From Chitinophagaceae bacterium (GTDB lineage: Bacteria; Bacteroidota; Bacteroidia; Chitinophagales; Chitinophagaceae), in contig JAICHT010000115.1 of assembly GCA_025924755.1 (NCBI GenBank), positions 1 to 10,282 on the forward strand: 10,282 bases of DNA, given 5' to 3'. A model generated the notes under the pieces. The model did not search any database, was not told the origin of the DNA, and saw only the letters and a program-made list of their open reading frames with translations. Positions 1 to 6,589 of this stretch are shown in pieces. A program made the position numbers and the translations under genes. Positions within the stretch are counted from its first letter, which is position 1. Each line of letters starts with the position of its first letter.

Positions 1-1
1 A

Positions 2-283
2 ACGATGCAGATGGTAGGCGCTACCCGTGGGTTTATTGCCCGCCCGTTAACCATTCGGGCTATCATCAATGGGGCTATCAGCGCCGCTATTGCCATTGCG
101 GTGTTATATGGCGCTATCACTGTGGCCGAAAATGTATATCCCGGTTTTAAAGCCCTGCACGATAATAATTTATTTTTATTGCTTTTTGCGTTGTTGCTAA
201 TTATTGGCATCAGTATTACTTTAATAAGCACCTACCGCAGTGTGCTTAAATATCTGCGCATGAAGCTGGATGAACTCTATTAA
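2..283 (+). CDS. ftsX: Cell division protein FtsX, C-terminal part (5' end outside window)
   Basis: This is the last 93 codons of an ABC-transporter permease of the FtsX family. In the family, FtsX pairs with the ATPase FtsE in the inner membrane and couples division to activation of peptidoglycan hydrolases. The reading frame is open to the left edge, so the first visible ATG at 5 is internal. The segment starts with TMQMVGATRGFI, which resembles the conserved cytoplasmic motif before the last helices. Two hydrophobic stretches follow (roughly visible residues 20-45 and 55-78) and then a short basic tail ending in MKLDELY, as expected for the C terminus. A DUF3098 gene and uppP follow on the same strand, an order I recall from Bacteroidota genomes. 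MacB-type permeases share the fold, but the motif and the neighbours favour FtsX. Confidence 0.88.
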   Translation, partial: TMQMVGATRGFIARPLTIRAIINGAISAAIAIAVLYGAITVAENVYPGFKALHDNNLFLLLFALLLIIGISITLISTYRSVLKYLRMKLDELY

Positions 284-334
284 CACACCGTTAATATTAA
301 AGCCTTTACTTTGCCCCATCTTAAGATTTTTTAA

Positions 335-598
335 ATGAAGCAGACAATAACAAAAACCACTGATAAAGTAAGCCATACCACTTCTTTATTTGACAAAGAA
401 AATTTACTATGGATGGTTGGTGGCGCTGTAGTAATGATTATTGGATTTTTACTAATGGCTGGCGGCCGCAGCGACGATCCGAATGTATTTAACAATAAAG
501 AAGTGTACAGCACTACCCGCATTACCATTGCGCCTATTGTAATTTTGGCCGGTTTGGCTATAGAGATTGTAGCTATTTTCCGCTCTCCTAAAAGTTAA
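335..598 (+). CDS. DUF3098 small membrane protein
   Basis: An 87-residue protein with two predicted transmembrane helices, at about residues 27-43 and 63-82. They are joined by a short polar loop that carries the typical DUF3098 signature: GG-SDDPNVFN, then RITIAPIVILAG. The family is found next to ftsX in Bacteroidota and has no established function. Its position between a divisome permease gene and uppP suggests a role in the cell envelope, but that is inference from context only. The ATG is preceded by an AT-rich stretch with no Shine-Dalgarno sequence, which is normal for this phylum. The spacer to ftsX is 51 bases and to uppP 39 bases, with no terminator in either, so the three genes are probably co-transcribed. 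Confidence 0.88.
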   Translation: MKQTITKTTDKVSHTTSLFDKENLLWMVGGAVVMIIGFLLMAGGRSDDPNVFNNKEVYSTTRITIAPIVILAGLAIEIVAIFRSPKS

Positions 599-637
599 GA
601 GCCATACCTTATACTATACCCGACTTAAAACTAATTA

Positions 638-1459
638 ATGAGTATTTTTCAAGCGATCATTATTGCTATAGTAGAAGGGCTTACCGAATTTTTGCCCATC
701 TCTTCTACCGGCCATATGATTATTACCAGCTCCTTGCTGGGTATCGAAAAAAGCGATTTCACCAAATTATTTGAAGTAGTAATTCAGTTGGGCGCTATAC
801 TGGCCGTAGTGGTGCTTTACTGGAAACGGTTTTTTGATTTCAGCCGCTGGCAATTTTATGTAAAGCTACTAATAGGTGTGCTGCCCGCTTTGATATTAGG
901 CTATTTGTTTAGCGATAAGATTGATGAATTGCTGGAAAGTCCTACGGTGGTGGCCGTCACGATGCTGTTGGGCGGTGTGGTTTTATTATTTGTAGACGAT
1001 TGGTTTAAACGTCCCTTAATAGATGCAGACAATAAGATCAGCTATACAAAATCTTTTATTATTGGTTGCTGGCAGGTTATTGCCATGATACCCGGCGTAA
1101 GCCGCAGCGCTGCTACCATTATTGGTGGTATGCAGCAAAAACTTACCCGTAGTTTAGCCGCAGAATTTTCGTTTTTTTTAGCGGTGCCTACCATGTTTGC
1201 AGCTACTGCCTATTCGATCGTTTTAAAAAAATGGAAAGGGGATGGCGTGGTAAAGCACGGCTACCAATTAATAATGGAAAGCCATCAGAATATGATAGCA
1301 TTTGTAGTAGGCAATGTAGTGGCCTTTGTAGTAGCGATGCTGGCCATCCGGTTTTTTATCAATTACCTGAAAGCATATGGTTTTAAAGTGTTTGGCATAT
1401 ACCGGATCATTGCAGGTTTGCTGCTTTTGTTTTTTATATGGAGCGGCTATTTAAAATAA
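638..1459 (+). CDS. uppP: Undecaprenyl-diphosphate phosphatase (BacA/UppP family)
   Basis: This 273-residue integral membrane enzyme dephosphorylates undecaprenyl diphosphate to the monophosphate. That recycles the lipid carrier for peptidoglycan and other surface glycans, and overexpression in other bacteria gives bacitracin resistance. Both family signatures are present. Near the N terminus is EGLTEFLPISSTGH, with E13, E17 and H26 in the places of the known catalytic (E/Q)xxxE and histidine residues. The second is PGVSRSAATIIGG with the conserved arginine at R156. Length and the series of hydrophobic helices match the family. The gene is last in a likely ftsX-DUF3098-uppP unit and is followed after 34 bases by an intrinsic terminator. 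In the related genomes I recall, truB often comes next. Here it does not. Confidence 0.97.
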   Translation: MSIFQAIIIAIVEGLTEFLPISSTGHMIITSSLLGIEKSDFTKLFEVVIQLGAILAVVVLYWKRFFDFSRWQFYVKLLIGVLPALILGYLFSDKIDELLESPTVVAVTMLLGGVVLLFVDDWFKRPLIDADNKISYTKSFIIGCWQVIAMIPGVSRSAATIIGGMQQKLTRSLAAEFSFFLAVPTMFAATAYSIVLKKWKGDGVVKHGYQLIMESHQNMIAFVVGNVVAFVVAMLAIRFFINYLKAYGFKVFGIYRIIAGLLLLFFIWSGYLK

Positions 1460-1493
1460 TTTTCATTTCCTGATATTCATTTATTCTTATTTT

Positions 1494-1527
1494 AAAAAAA
1501 GACACCAGCAAACCGGTGTCTTTTTTT
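1494..1527 (+). terminator. Intrinsic terminator after uppP
   Basis: The perfect stem GACACC (1501-1506) / GGTGTC (1515-1520) with an 8-base loop is flanked by seven A on the left and seven T on the right. The pairing can therefore extend to 13 bp, and it ends in a U-tract. The A/T symmetry would let it work in both directions, but no minus-strand gene reaches it. It separates the ftsX-DUF3098-uppP unit from the UMF1 transporter gene that begins 24 bases further on. Confidence 0.9.
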
Positions 1528-1550
1528 ATTTTATACCAATCTTTGTTGCT

Positions 1551-2867
1551 ATGCAAACGGCGCCAAAAAAAGTAATCAACGCCTGGGCTATGTACGACTG
1601 GGCCAATAGCTCTTATAATCTTGTCATCACCTCCACCATTTTCCCGGCTTATTATGAAGCCATCACTGGCGATGGTAATGAAAACACCGTTGATCATATT
1701 CATTTTCTGGGGATGGATTTTGTAAATACTGCCTTGTACAACTATGCGCTGGCGGTGGCTTTTTTGATAGTAGCTTTTATATCGCCCCTGCTTTCTTCCA
1801 TTGCCGATACGCGGGGCAATAAGAAAAAGTTTATGGCATTCTTTTTAACAATGGGCAGTATTGCCTGCTGCGGTTTATATTTTTTTAAAAGAACCACTTT
1901 AGGTTTCGGCATTTTTTGTTCTATTATTGCCTGTGTGGGTTTTTGGGCCAGCCTTGTTTTTTATAACTCCTACTTGCCCGAAATTGCAGCACCTCAAGAC
2001 CGGGACCGGGTTAGCGCCAAAGGCTTTGCGTATGGCTATATCGGGAGTGTGCTGTTGCAAATCGTCTGTTTTATTTTTGTTTTAAAGCCCGATTGGTTTG
2101 GCATTACCGACAGCACCTTTGCACCACGGCTTTCGTTTTTACTGGTAGGTTTCTGGTGGTTTGGCTTTGCACAAATACCCTTAAGCAACTTGCCGGCAAA
2201 TAAACCGCAACTGGTAGATCCGGCACAAAGTGCAGTAACCAATGGTTATAAAGAGCTGCAAAAAGTGTGGCGGCAATTAAAGATGCTACCGGCTTTAAAA
2301 AGGTTTTTGCTGGCTTTTTTCTTTTTTGATATGAGTGTGCAAACCATCATGCTGGCGGCTGCGTTATATGGCAAAAGCGAGTTGCAGGTACCCACCACTA
2401 ATTTAATTATCGCTATTGTTCTCATTCAATTAGTGGCTATAGGTGGTGCATATATTATATCAAAGCTCTCGGAAAGTGTAGGCAATATCAAAGCATTGAT
2501 GATATGTGTAGCCGTATGGATAGGCCTTTGCTATTATGGATTTTTGATACCTGCGCATGATGTTTACCAGTTTTACTTATTGGCTACCGGTATTGGCTTT
2601 GTAATGGGCGGCATTCAATCGTTAAGCCGCAGCACCTATGCCAAGCTGATGCCGGTAACCAAAGACACTACTTCTTTTTTTAGCTTTTATGATGTAACTG
2701 AAAAAATTTGCATCGTCATTGGCATTTTTAGTTTTGGCTTGATTACAGAACTTACCGGCTCACAAAGAAGTTCGGTGTTGGCCATGATCGTATTTTTTGT
2801 TTTAGGTTTGCTGTTACTTTTTTACACATTACGGGCACAACCTCAATTTCAAAACAATAATTCATGA
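1551..2867 (+). CDS. UMF1-type major facilitator superfamily transporter
   Basis: A 438-residue membrane protein with about twelve hydrophobic segments. It resembles the UMF1 (Atg22-like) family of major facilitators, whose bacterial substrates are mostly unknown. Yeast Atg22 exports amino acids from the vacuole. Supporting motifs are INAWAMYDWANSSYN at the N terminus (residues 9-23), YNSYLPEIA and RDRVSAKGFAYGYIGS (residues 138-166), and GGIQSLSRSTYAKLMP (residues 353-368). It starts just after the uppP terminator and so needs its own promoter. The bases AATCTTTG at 1538-1545 differ by one base from the Bacteroidota -7 motif, with only 5 bases between that motif and the ATG. The stop overlaps the start of the next gene as ATGA, so the two proteins are probably translationally coupled. 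The transported substrate cannot be read from the sequence. Confidence 0.86.
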   Translation: MQTAPKKVINAWAMYDWANSSYNLVITSTIFPAYYEAITGDGNENTVDHIHFLGMDFVNTALYNYALAVAFLIVAFISPLLSSIADTRGNKKKFMAFFLTMGSIACCGLYFFKRTTLGFGIFCSIIACVGFWASLVFYNSYLPEIAAPQDRDRVSAKGFAYGYIGSVLLQIVCFIFVLKPDWFGITDSTFAPRLSFLLVGFWWFGFAQIPLSNLPANKPQLVDPAQSAVTNGYKELQKVWRQLKMLPALKRFLLAFFFFDMSVQTIMLAAALYGKSELQVPTTNLIIAIVLIQLVAIGGAYIISKLSESVGNIKALMICVAVWIGLCYYGFLIPAHDVYQFYLLATGIGFVMGGIQSLSRSTYAKLMPVTKDTTSFFSFYDVTEKICIVIGIFSFGLITELTGSQRSSVLAMIVFFVLGLLLLFYTLRAQPQFQNNNS

Positions 2868-3730
2868 ACCTATATACAATCAATACTGGTTATTTTAAAT
2901 TGGACGGCGGCGCTATGTTTGGCGTAGTACCTAAAAGCCTTTGGAATAAAATAAACCCAGCCGATGAAAATAACCTATGCAACTGGGCGATGCGGTGTTT
3001 GTTAATTGAAGATGGCAACCGGTTGATATTGGTGGATAATGGCATTGGCAACAAGCAAAGCGAAAAATTTTTCAGCCACTATTATTTAAATGGCGATGCT
3101 ACATTAGACAGTTCTTTACAACAACTGGGTTTTAGCAAAGAAGATATTACCGATGTTTTTTTAACGCATCTGCATTTTGACCATTGCGGCGGCGCTGTTG
3201 TTCGTGATGGAGAAAAATTAATTCCCGCTTTTAAAAATGCCATCTACTGGAGCAATGAAAAGCACTGGCAGTGGGCAACTGAACCCAACGACCGCGAGAA
3301 GGCTTCTTTCTTAAAAGAAAATATTTTACCTATTCAGCAAAGCGGGCGATTACAATTTATTACCGTACCTGAACCAGGCCAGAATAACGTACTACCCACA
3401 GCAAAATTTACAGATACCATTGATGTGCGTTTTGTAAACGGACACACTTCGCATATGATGCTGCCGCAGATACAATATGGCGATAAAACCATCATATATA
3501 TGGCAGACCTGTTGCCATCTGCCGGGCATATACCGCTGCCGTATGTAATGGCGTATGATATGTTTCCGCTAACGACGTTGCAGGAGAAAAAAAGTTTTTT
3601 AATGGAAGCCGCAGCAAATCAATATGTATTGTTTTTTGAACACGATCCGCAAATAGAATGTGGTATATTGGAACAAACAGAAAAAGGCATCCGCCTCGGC
3701 CGGTCTTTTCCGTTAACAGAAATTCTTTAA
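2864..3730 (+). CDS. Metallo-beta-lactamase-fold hydrolase
   Basis: A 288-residue soluble protein with the full metal-binding set of the metallo-beta-lactamase superfamily. It has HLHFDH (H102, H104, D106, H107), then GHTSHM (H194), MAD (D215) and FEHDP (H260). These residues usually hold two zinc or similar ions that activate water. No signal peptide is visible, so it is probably cytoplasmic. The layout, with GGAMFGVVPK near the N terminus and HIPLPYVMAYD near the C terminus, is like the branch that includes AHL lactonases and methyl parathion hydrolase, so a lactone or ester substrate is possible but not shown. The start overlaps the end of the UMF1 transporter gene by ATGA. The stop overlaps the stop of the convergent DUF3108 gene in a shared TTAA. 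Confidence 0.87.
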   Translation: MNLYTINTGYFKLDGGAMFGVVPKSLWNKINPADENNLCNWAMRCLLIEDGNRLILVDNGIGNKQSEKFFSHYYLNGDATLDSSLQQLGFSKEDITDVFLTHLHFDHCGGAVVRDGEKLIPAFKNAIYWSNEKHWQWATEPNDREKASFLKENILPIQQSGRLQFITVPEPGQNNVLPTAKFTDTIDVRFVNGHTSHMMLPQIQYGDKTIIYMADLLPSAGHIPLPYVMAYDMFPLTTLQEKKSFLMEAAANQYVLFFEHDPQIECGILEQTEKGIRLGRSFPLTEIL

Positions 3731-4539
3731 CCGCCTCTAAGTTTTACGAGTGACTTAAGTGGGTAGCGTAAATTTTTGGTAGACATCATATCCACTTTCA
3801 CACTTCCCACCACGATTGGGCTTTCTATACGTACCGGTATATGGTTTTTATCGTCGGTAACCCACACGGTCATTTTTTCGCCACCCTGAAAGATGCTTCC
3901 CTTTACCAGCAGTGGTTTAAACTTTATGGCATTAAACTTTCCATACCTTGTTTTTACTTCTTCCTTACCTAAATAACGGATGTACATATTATACACTTCG
4001 TTATCTAAAAACATGGTAAACGGAATCTGGTCGCCGGGTTTGTATCTGCTAAAATCTACATTACGGGCATAGTACATAGAGCTTAATACATCCTGCACAC
4101 AAGATGGAATTTTAAAAACACCCGTAGTGGTAATAGCCGTATTGGCCGTTCGGTTGAACGTAATGTTTTCGTATTTTTTATAGCCGCCTTCGTTGATGTT
4201 GCGTATAAATTTTAGCGGTAGCATGGTGCTGGTATCTATATAGGTTTCATATTGGTCTCTTACTTTATAAATCCAGTCGTAAGAAGGGTTAGTAGTACCG
4301 GCTCCAATGATATGGTAAACCGGGTGGTTGTTGATGCGCTCCAGGGTAGAGGTAAATGTGGCCGTGCCTGCATTTACATAGATGCCGGCTACGGAATAAT
4401 ATACGGTAAAGGTCAGTTGTTCATCGGGCAGCATTGTAGTATTATGAATACCGCAAAATTCATCGTAAGGAACATCCGCTTTTGTTGTAAAAATTCCTAT
4501 GCTTATTAAAAGTATAAGCCCGTATTTAAGCACTTTCAT
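3727..4539 (-). CDS. Exported DUF3108 domain protein
   Basis: A 270-residue protein with an N-terminal signal peptide: basic MKVLKYG, a hydrophobic core LILLISIGIF, and a likely signal peptidase I site after TKA at residue 21. It has no lipobox cysteine. The rest looks beta-rich and matches DUF3108, with LTFTVYYSVAGIYVNAGTA (residues 42-60), a central region with KPGDQIPFTMFLD (residues 167-179), and a C-terminal part with MTVWVTDDKNHIPVRIES (residues 223-240). The family is common in Bacteroidota and Proteobacteria and has no settled function. The protein should sit in the periplasm or on the outer membrane. Its start lies inside the end of the flippase-like gene (14-base overlap), so it is probably translated after that gene. 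The pairing hints at a joint envelope role, which is inference only. Confidence 0.86.
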   Translation of the reverse strand: MKVLKYGLILLISIGIFTTKADVPYDEFCGIHNTTMLPDEQLTFTVYYSVAGIYVNAGTATFTSTLERINNHPVYHIIGAGTTNPSYDWIYKVRDQYETYIDTSTMLPLKFIRNINEGGYKKYENITFNRTANTAITTTGVFKIPSCVQDVLSSMYYARNVDFSRYKPGDQIPFTMFLDNEVYNMYIRYLGKEEVKTRYGKFNAIKFKPLLVKGSIFQGGEKMTVWVTDDKNHIPVRIESPIVVGSVKVDMMSTKNLRYPLKSLVKLRGG

Positions 4540-5521
4540 TTCTTCTTTTGAAAACTTTTATACTCAATAATAGCATACTGCCAATGGCAGCAGGCAGTAT
4601 TAAATTAATAAACCACGCACTTACCGCCGTAAGTCCTACTCCTAAACTGTTGGTGGTAAATAAACGCATTAATCGTAAACTTATTTCTCCCCGTATCCCT
4701 ACTTCCGCTAAAGTGATGGTGGGGAGTATGGCCATTGATAAAAATACCAGGCTCATAACCAGCCCTGTTACTATAACAGATACATGGACACCAAATAACT
4801 GGAAAAGTAAAAAATATTGGATCATAAATACACCATACCGCAGGCAAGATAATAAGAACTGCACCAACAGCAACGGCAGCGTAAAATCTTGCAACGCCTG
4901 TATTAAATAAAGATACCGACTGTTGGCAAACCAGCGCTGGAACAGCGATACCGTATTGGCAACCTGCAGATACACCAGGAGTAATAGTACCGTTATGATG
5001 AACAAGCTGCCAAAGAGAAGCCAGTAACTGGTAGTATGGATAATGCCAGCGACTAGTAATTTATTTTTTAAAAGCAGCAGCGAAACCGTGCCAAAAATAA
5101 TAGTGACCAGCAATTGGCTAAAGCTGCTGATTAATGTAACGGATATGGTTTTAAGCCGGCTTCCTTCGGGCAAATACATAATACGGCCTATATACTCACC
5201 TACACGGTTTGGCGTAACTACCGAAAAAGACACCCCCGTAATTACCGCTTTAAATGCCAGCCAAAACTGAAGATGATAGATATGCGCTACCGCCAGTTTC
5301 CACTTAAATGCTTCGATGCCCCAGTTTACAAACATCAGCAGCAATACAAAAATTAAATAAACAATTTTGATGGATTGAAAGGATTGTTCAACTTGCACCC
5401 AGGATTGCTGTAATTGGGGTTGCGCATTTATTTGATGATATATGGAAAAAGAAAGCCAGCCAAACAATACAGGGCCTAAAAAATAATTGATAAAGATTTT
5501 GATATTTTTGTTCAATCGCAT
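4526..5521 (-). CDS. Flippase-like integral membrane protein (LPG synthase TM / UPF0104 family)
   Basis: A 331-residue polytopic protein with roughly seven to nine hydrophobic helices. It matches the transmembrane domain found in lysylphosphatidylglycerol synthases (MprF) and in stand-alone UPF0104/YbhN-like proteins. The diagnostic parts are TPNRVGEYIGRIMYLPEG (residues 103-120) after the third helix and LAEVGIRGEISLRL (residues 271-284) late in the protein. The soluble aminoacyl-transferase domain of MprF is absent, so this is not a complete LPG synthase. Lipid flipping or glycolipid export is the likely type of activity, with unknown substrate. The start is the ATG at 5519-5521. An AAGGAGGTG sequence lies 16 bases upstream, further than normal ribosome-site spacing. 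It is followed directly by the overlapping DUF3108 gene and diverges from ruvC. Confidence 0.87.
   Translation of the reverse strand: MRLNKNIKIFINYFLGPVLFGWLSFSIYHQINAQPQLQQSWVQVEQSFQSIKIVYLIFVLLLMFVNWGIEAFKWKLAVAHIYHLQFWLAFKAVITGVSFSVVTPNRVGEYIGRIMYLPEGSRLKTISVTLISSFSQLLVTIIFGTVSLLLLKNKLLVAGIIHTTSYWLLFGSLFIITVLLLLVYLQVANTVSLFQRWFANSRYLYLIQALQDFTLPLLLVQFLLSCLRYGVFMIQYFLLFQLFGVHVSVIVTGLVMSLVFLSMAILPTITLAEVGIRGEISLRLMRLFTTNSLGVGLTAVSAWFINLILPAAIGSMLLLSIKVFKRRNESA
5503..5510 (+). promoter_or_regulatory. Candidate -7 promoter element for ruvC
   Basis: TATTTTTG fits the Bacteroidota sigma-A -7 consensus TAnnTTTG exactly and lies 34 bases before the ruvC TTG codon. That would give an mRNA leader of roughly 25-30 bases. 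No convincing -33 TTG box at the usual distance was seen. The element sits inside the first codons of the divergent flippase gene. Confidence 0.45.
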
Positions 5522-5544
5522 TAGCGGTAAAAATAACCACCTCC

Positions 5545-6120
5545 TTGCAAAAGCCCGATAAAATAATATTAGGTGTTGACCCCGGAATGATTATCATGGG
5601 GTATAGCATCATTGAAATACGCAGTAATGCAATTACCGTAAAAGAGATTGATGTACTAAAGCTTCCGGCTAAAAGAGACAACTATCACCGGCTGCAACTG
5701 ATACACGAAAGGATATTACAACTGGTAGCCGATTATTCGCCCAACGAATTTGCAATTGAAGCACCCTTCTTTGGCAAGAACGTACAAAGTATGCTAAAGC
5801 TGGGCCGGGCGCAGGGTGTAGCCATAGCGGCAGCTATGGGGCAAAGCATACCGGTATCCGAATACTCGCCTAAAAAAGTAAAACAATCCATTACCGGAAA
5901 CGGCAATGCCGATAAAGAACAGGTGTGGCAAATGCTGCAACGCATAGCTGTAATAGCAGATAAGCCTAAATACTTTGACGCTACCGATGCACTGGCCGTG
6001 GCTATTTGCCACCACTTTATGGCGCAGCGGCCCTATGCTACCAAAACCACCTCTGCCAAGCGAAATACCAAAGCAGGCTGGGAAGGTTTTATTCAGCAGA
6101 ACCCGGGAAGAGTATTATAA
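5545..6120 (+). CDS. ruvC: Crossover junction endodeoxyribonuclease RuvC
   Basis: RuvC is the dimeric metal-dependent nuclease that cuts Holliday junctions delivered by RuvAB. All four acidic catalytic residues are visible: D12 in GVDPG, E72 in IEAPFFGKN, and D145 and D148 in DATDALAVAICH. The motif YSPKKVKQSITGNGNADKEQV (residues 107-127) is also typical. At 191 residues it is slightly longer than E. coli RuvC (173), with a basic C-terminal tail. The start must be TTG at 5545: the in-frame stop TGA at 5500-5502 leaves no ATG or GTG before the essential D12, and the next ATG comes after it. No ruvA or ruvB is nearby. The gene ends in a TTATAA shared with the stop of the convergent HIT gene. 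Confidence 0.95.
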   Translation: MQKPDKIILGVDPGMIIMGYSIIEIRSNAITVKEIDVLKLPAKRDNYHRLQLIHERILQLVADYSPNEFAIEAPFFGKNVQSMLKLGRAQGVAIAAAMGQSIPVSEYSPKKVKQSITGNGNADKEQVWQMLQRIAVIADKPKYFDATDALAVAICHHFMAQRPYATKTTSAKRNTKAGWEGFIQQNPGRVL

Positions 6121-6504
6121 GTAACTGATAATTTTTTGCTGCGCTTTTTTTAGATCTTCGTCTATAGCCTTAGGCTTTGGCTGTGCAAAGTTTAAATCAT
6201 TGGCAGTATTGATAGGAATTAAGTGCAGATGTGCATGAGGAATTTCCAGTCCTATAACACTCATGCCGCAGCGGTCGCAGGGAAACGACTTTTCAATGGC
6301 CCTGGCTATGGGCTTCGCAAACACCAGCATTTGAGATAAGTAATCATCACCCAGATCAAAAAAATGGTCTACTTCTATTTTAGGAATTACCAGCGTATGG
6401 CCGGGCCGCAGGGGATAAATATCCAGGAAAGCAAAGAAGTTTTCGTTTTCTGCAATTTTATAACTGGGGATTTCTCCTTTTATAATTTTTGAAAAAAGGG
6501 TCAT
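6115..6504 (-). CDS. HIT family protein (histidine triad nucleotide-binding protein)
   Basis: A 129-residue protein of the histidine triad superfamily. These small dimeric proteins bind purine nucleotides and hydrolyse phosphoramidates or adenylated compounds. It opens with TLFSKIIKGEIPSYKIAE and has a central FLDIYPLRPGHTLVIPK. The active-site triad HAHLHLIP supplies H90, H92 and H94, with H94 in the usual catalytic place. The start is set at ATG 6502-6504 because the family begins there. An in-frame ATG at 6562-6564 would add 20 residues unlike the family, encoded by a hairpin-forming spacer. A CDRC pair at residues 76-79 could bind metal together with nearby residues, but this is not established. 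It lies 85 bases downstream of greA on the same strand and may be co-transcribed with it. Confidence 0.93.
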   Translation of the reverse strand: MTLFSKIIKGEIPSYKIAENENFFAFLDIYPLRPGHTLVIPKIEVDHFFDLGDDYLSQMLVFAKPIARAIEKSFPCDRCGMSVIGLEIPHAHLHLIPINTANDLNFAQPKPKAIDEDLKKAQQKIISYL

Positions 6505-6525
6505 ATGCTTGCTTATTATAAATGA

Positions 6526-6584
6526 GAAGGTGCTAACGAAAACCGAATGCTGCTTTACTTTCATTCGCCTTCACCAGCACCTTC
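6526..6584 (-). repeat. Two-tier inverted repeat between greA and the HIT gene
   Basis: A 9-bp outer stem (GAAGGTGCT at 6526-6534, AGCACCTTC at 6576-6584) encloses a 6-bp inner stem (CGAATG at 6544-6549, CATTCG at 6562-6567) with a 12-base loop. The 8-9 base internal loops between them could add three more pairs. No T-run follows on either strand, so it is not a standard intrinsic terminator. In a greA-HIT transcript the structure would end about 21 bases before the HIT start codon. It may stabilise, process or partly stop the message. Confidence 0.6.
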
Positions 6585-6589
6585 CATAA

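Noticed and set aside
306..313. TTACTTTG as a promoter for the DUF3098 gene
   Set aside because: It has one mismatch to TAnnTTTG and no -33 box. The three genes are more simply read as one unit without an internal promoter.
1434..1703. A minus-strand open frame spanning the uppP terminator
   Set aside because: It crosses a strong intrinsic terminator and the start of the UMF1 gene, and has no family resemblance.
4548..4910. A 120-codon plus-strand open frame
   Set aside because: It lies antisense inside the flippase-like gene. Its translation is low in hydrophobic pattern and resembles no family, while the minus-strand frame has clear family motifs.
6505..6564. Upstream ATG extending the HIT protein by 20 residues
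   Set aside because: The family starts at MTLFSKIIKGEI. The extra residues are encoded by the hairpin-rich spacer and look non-coding.
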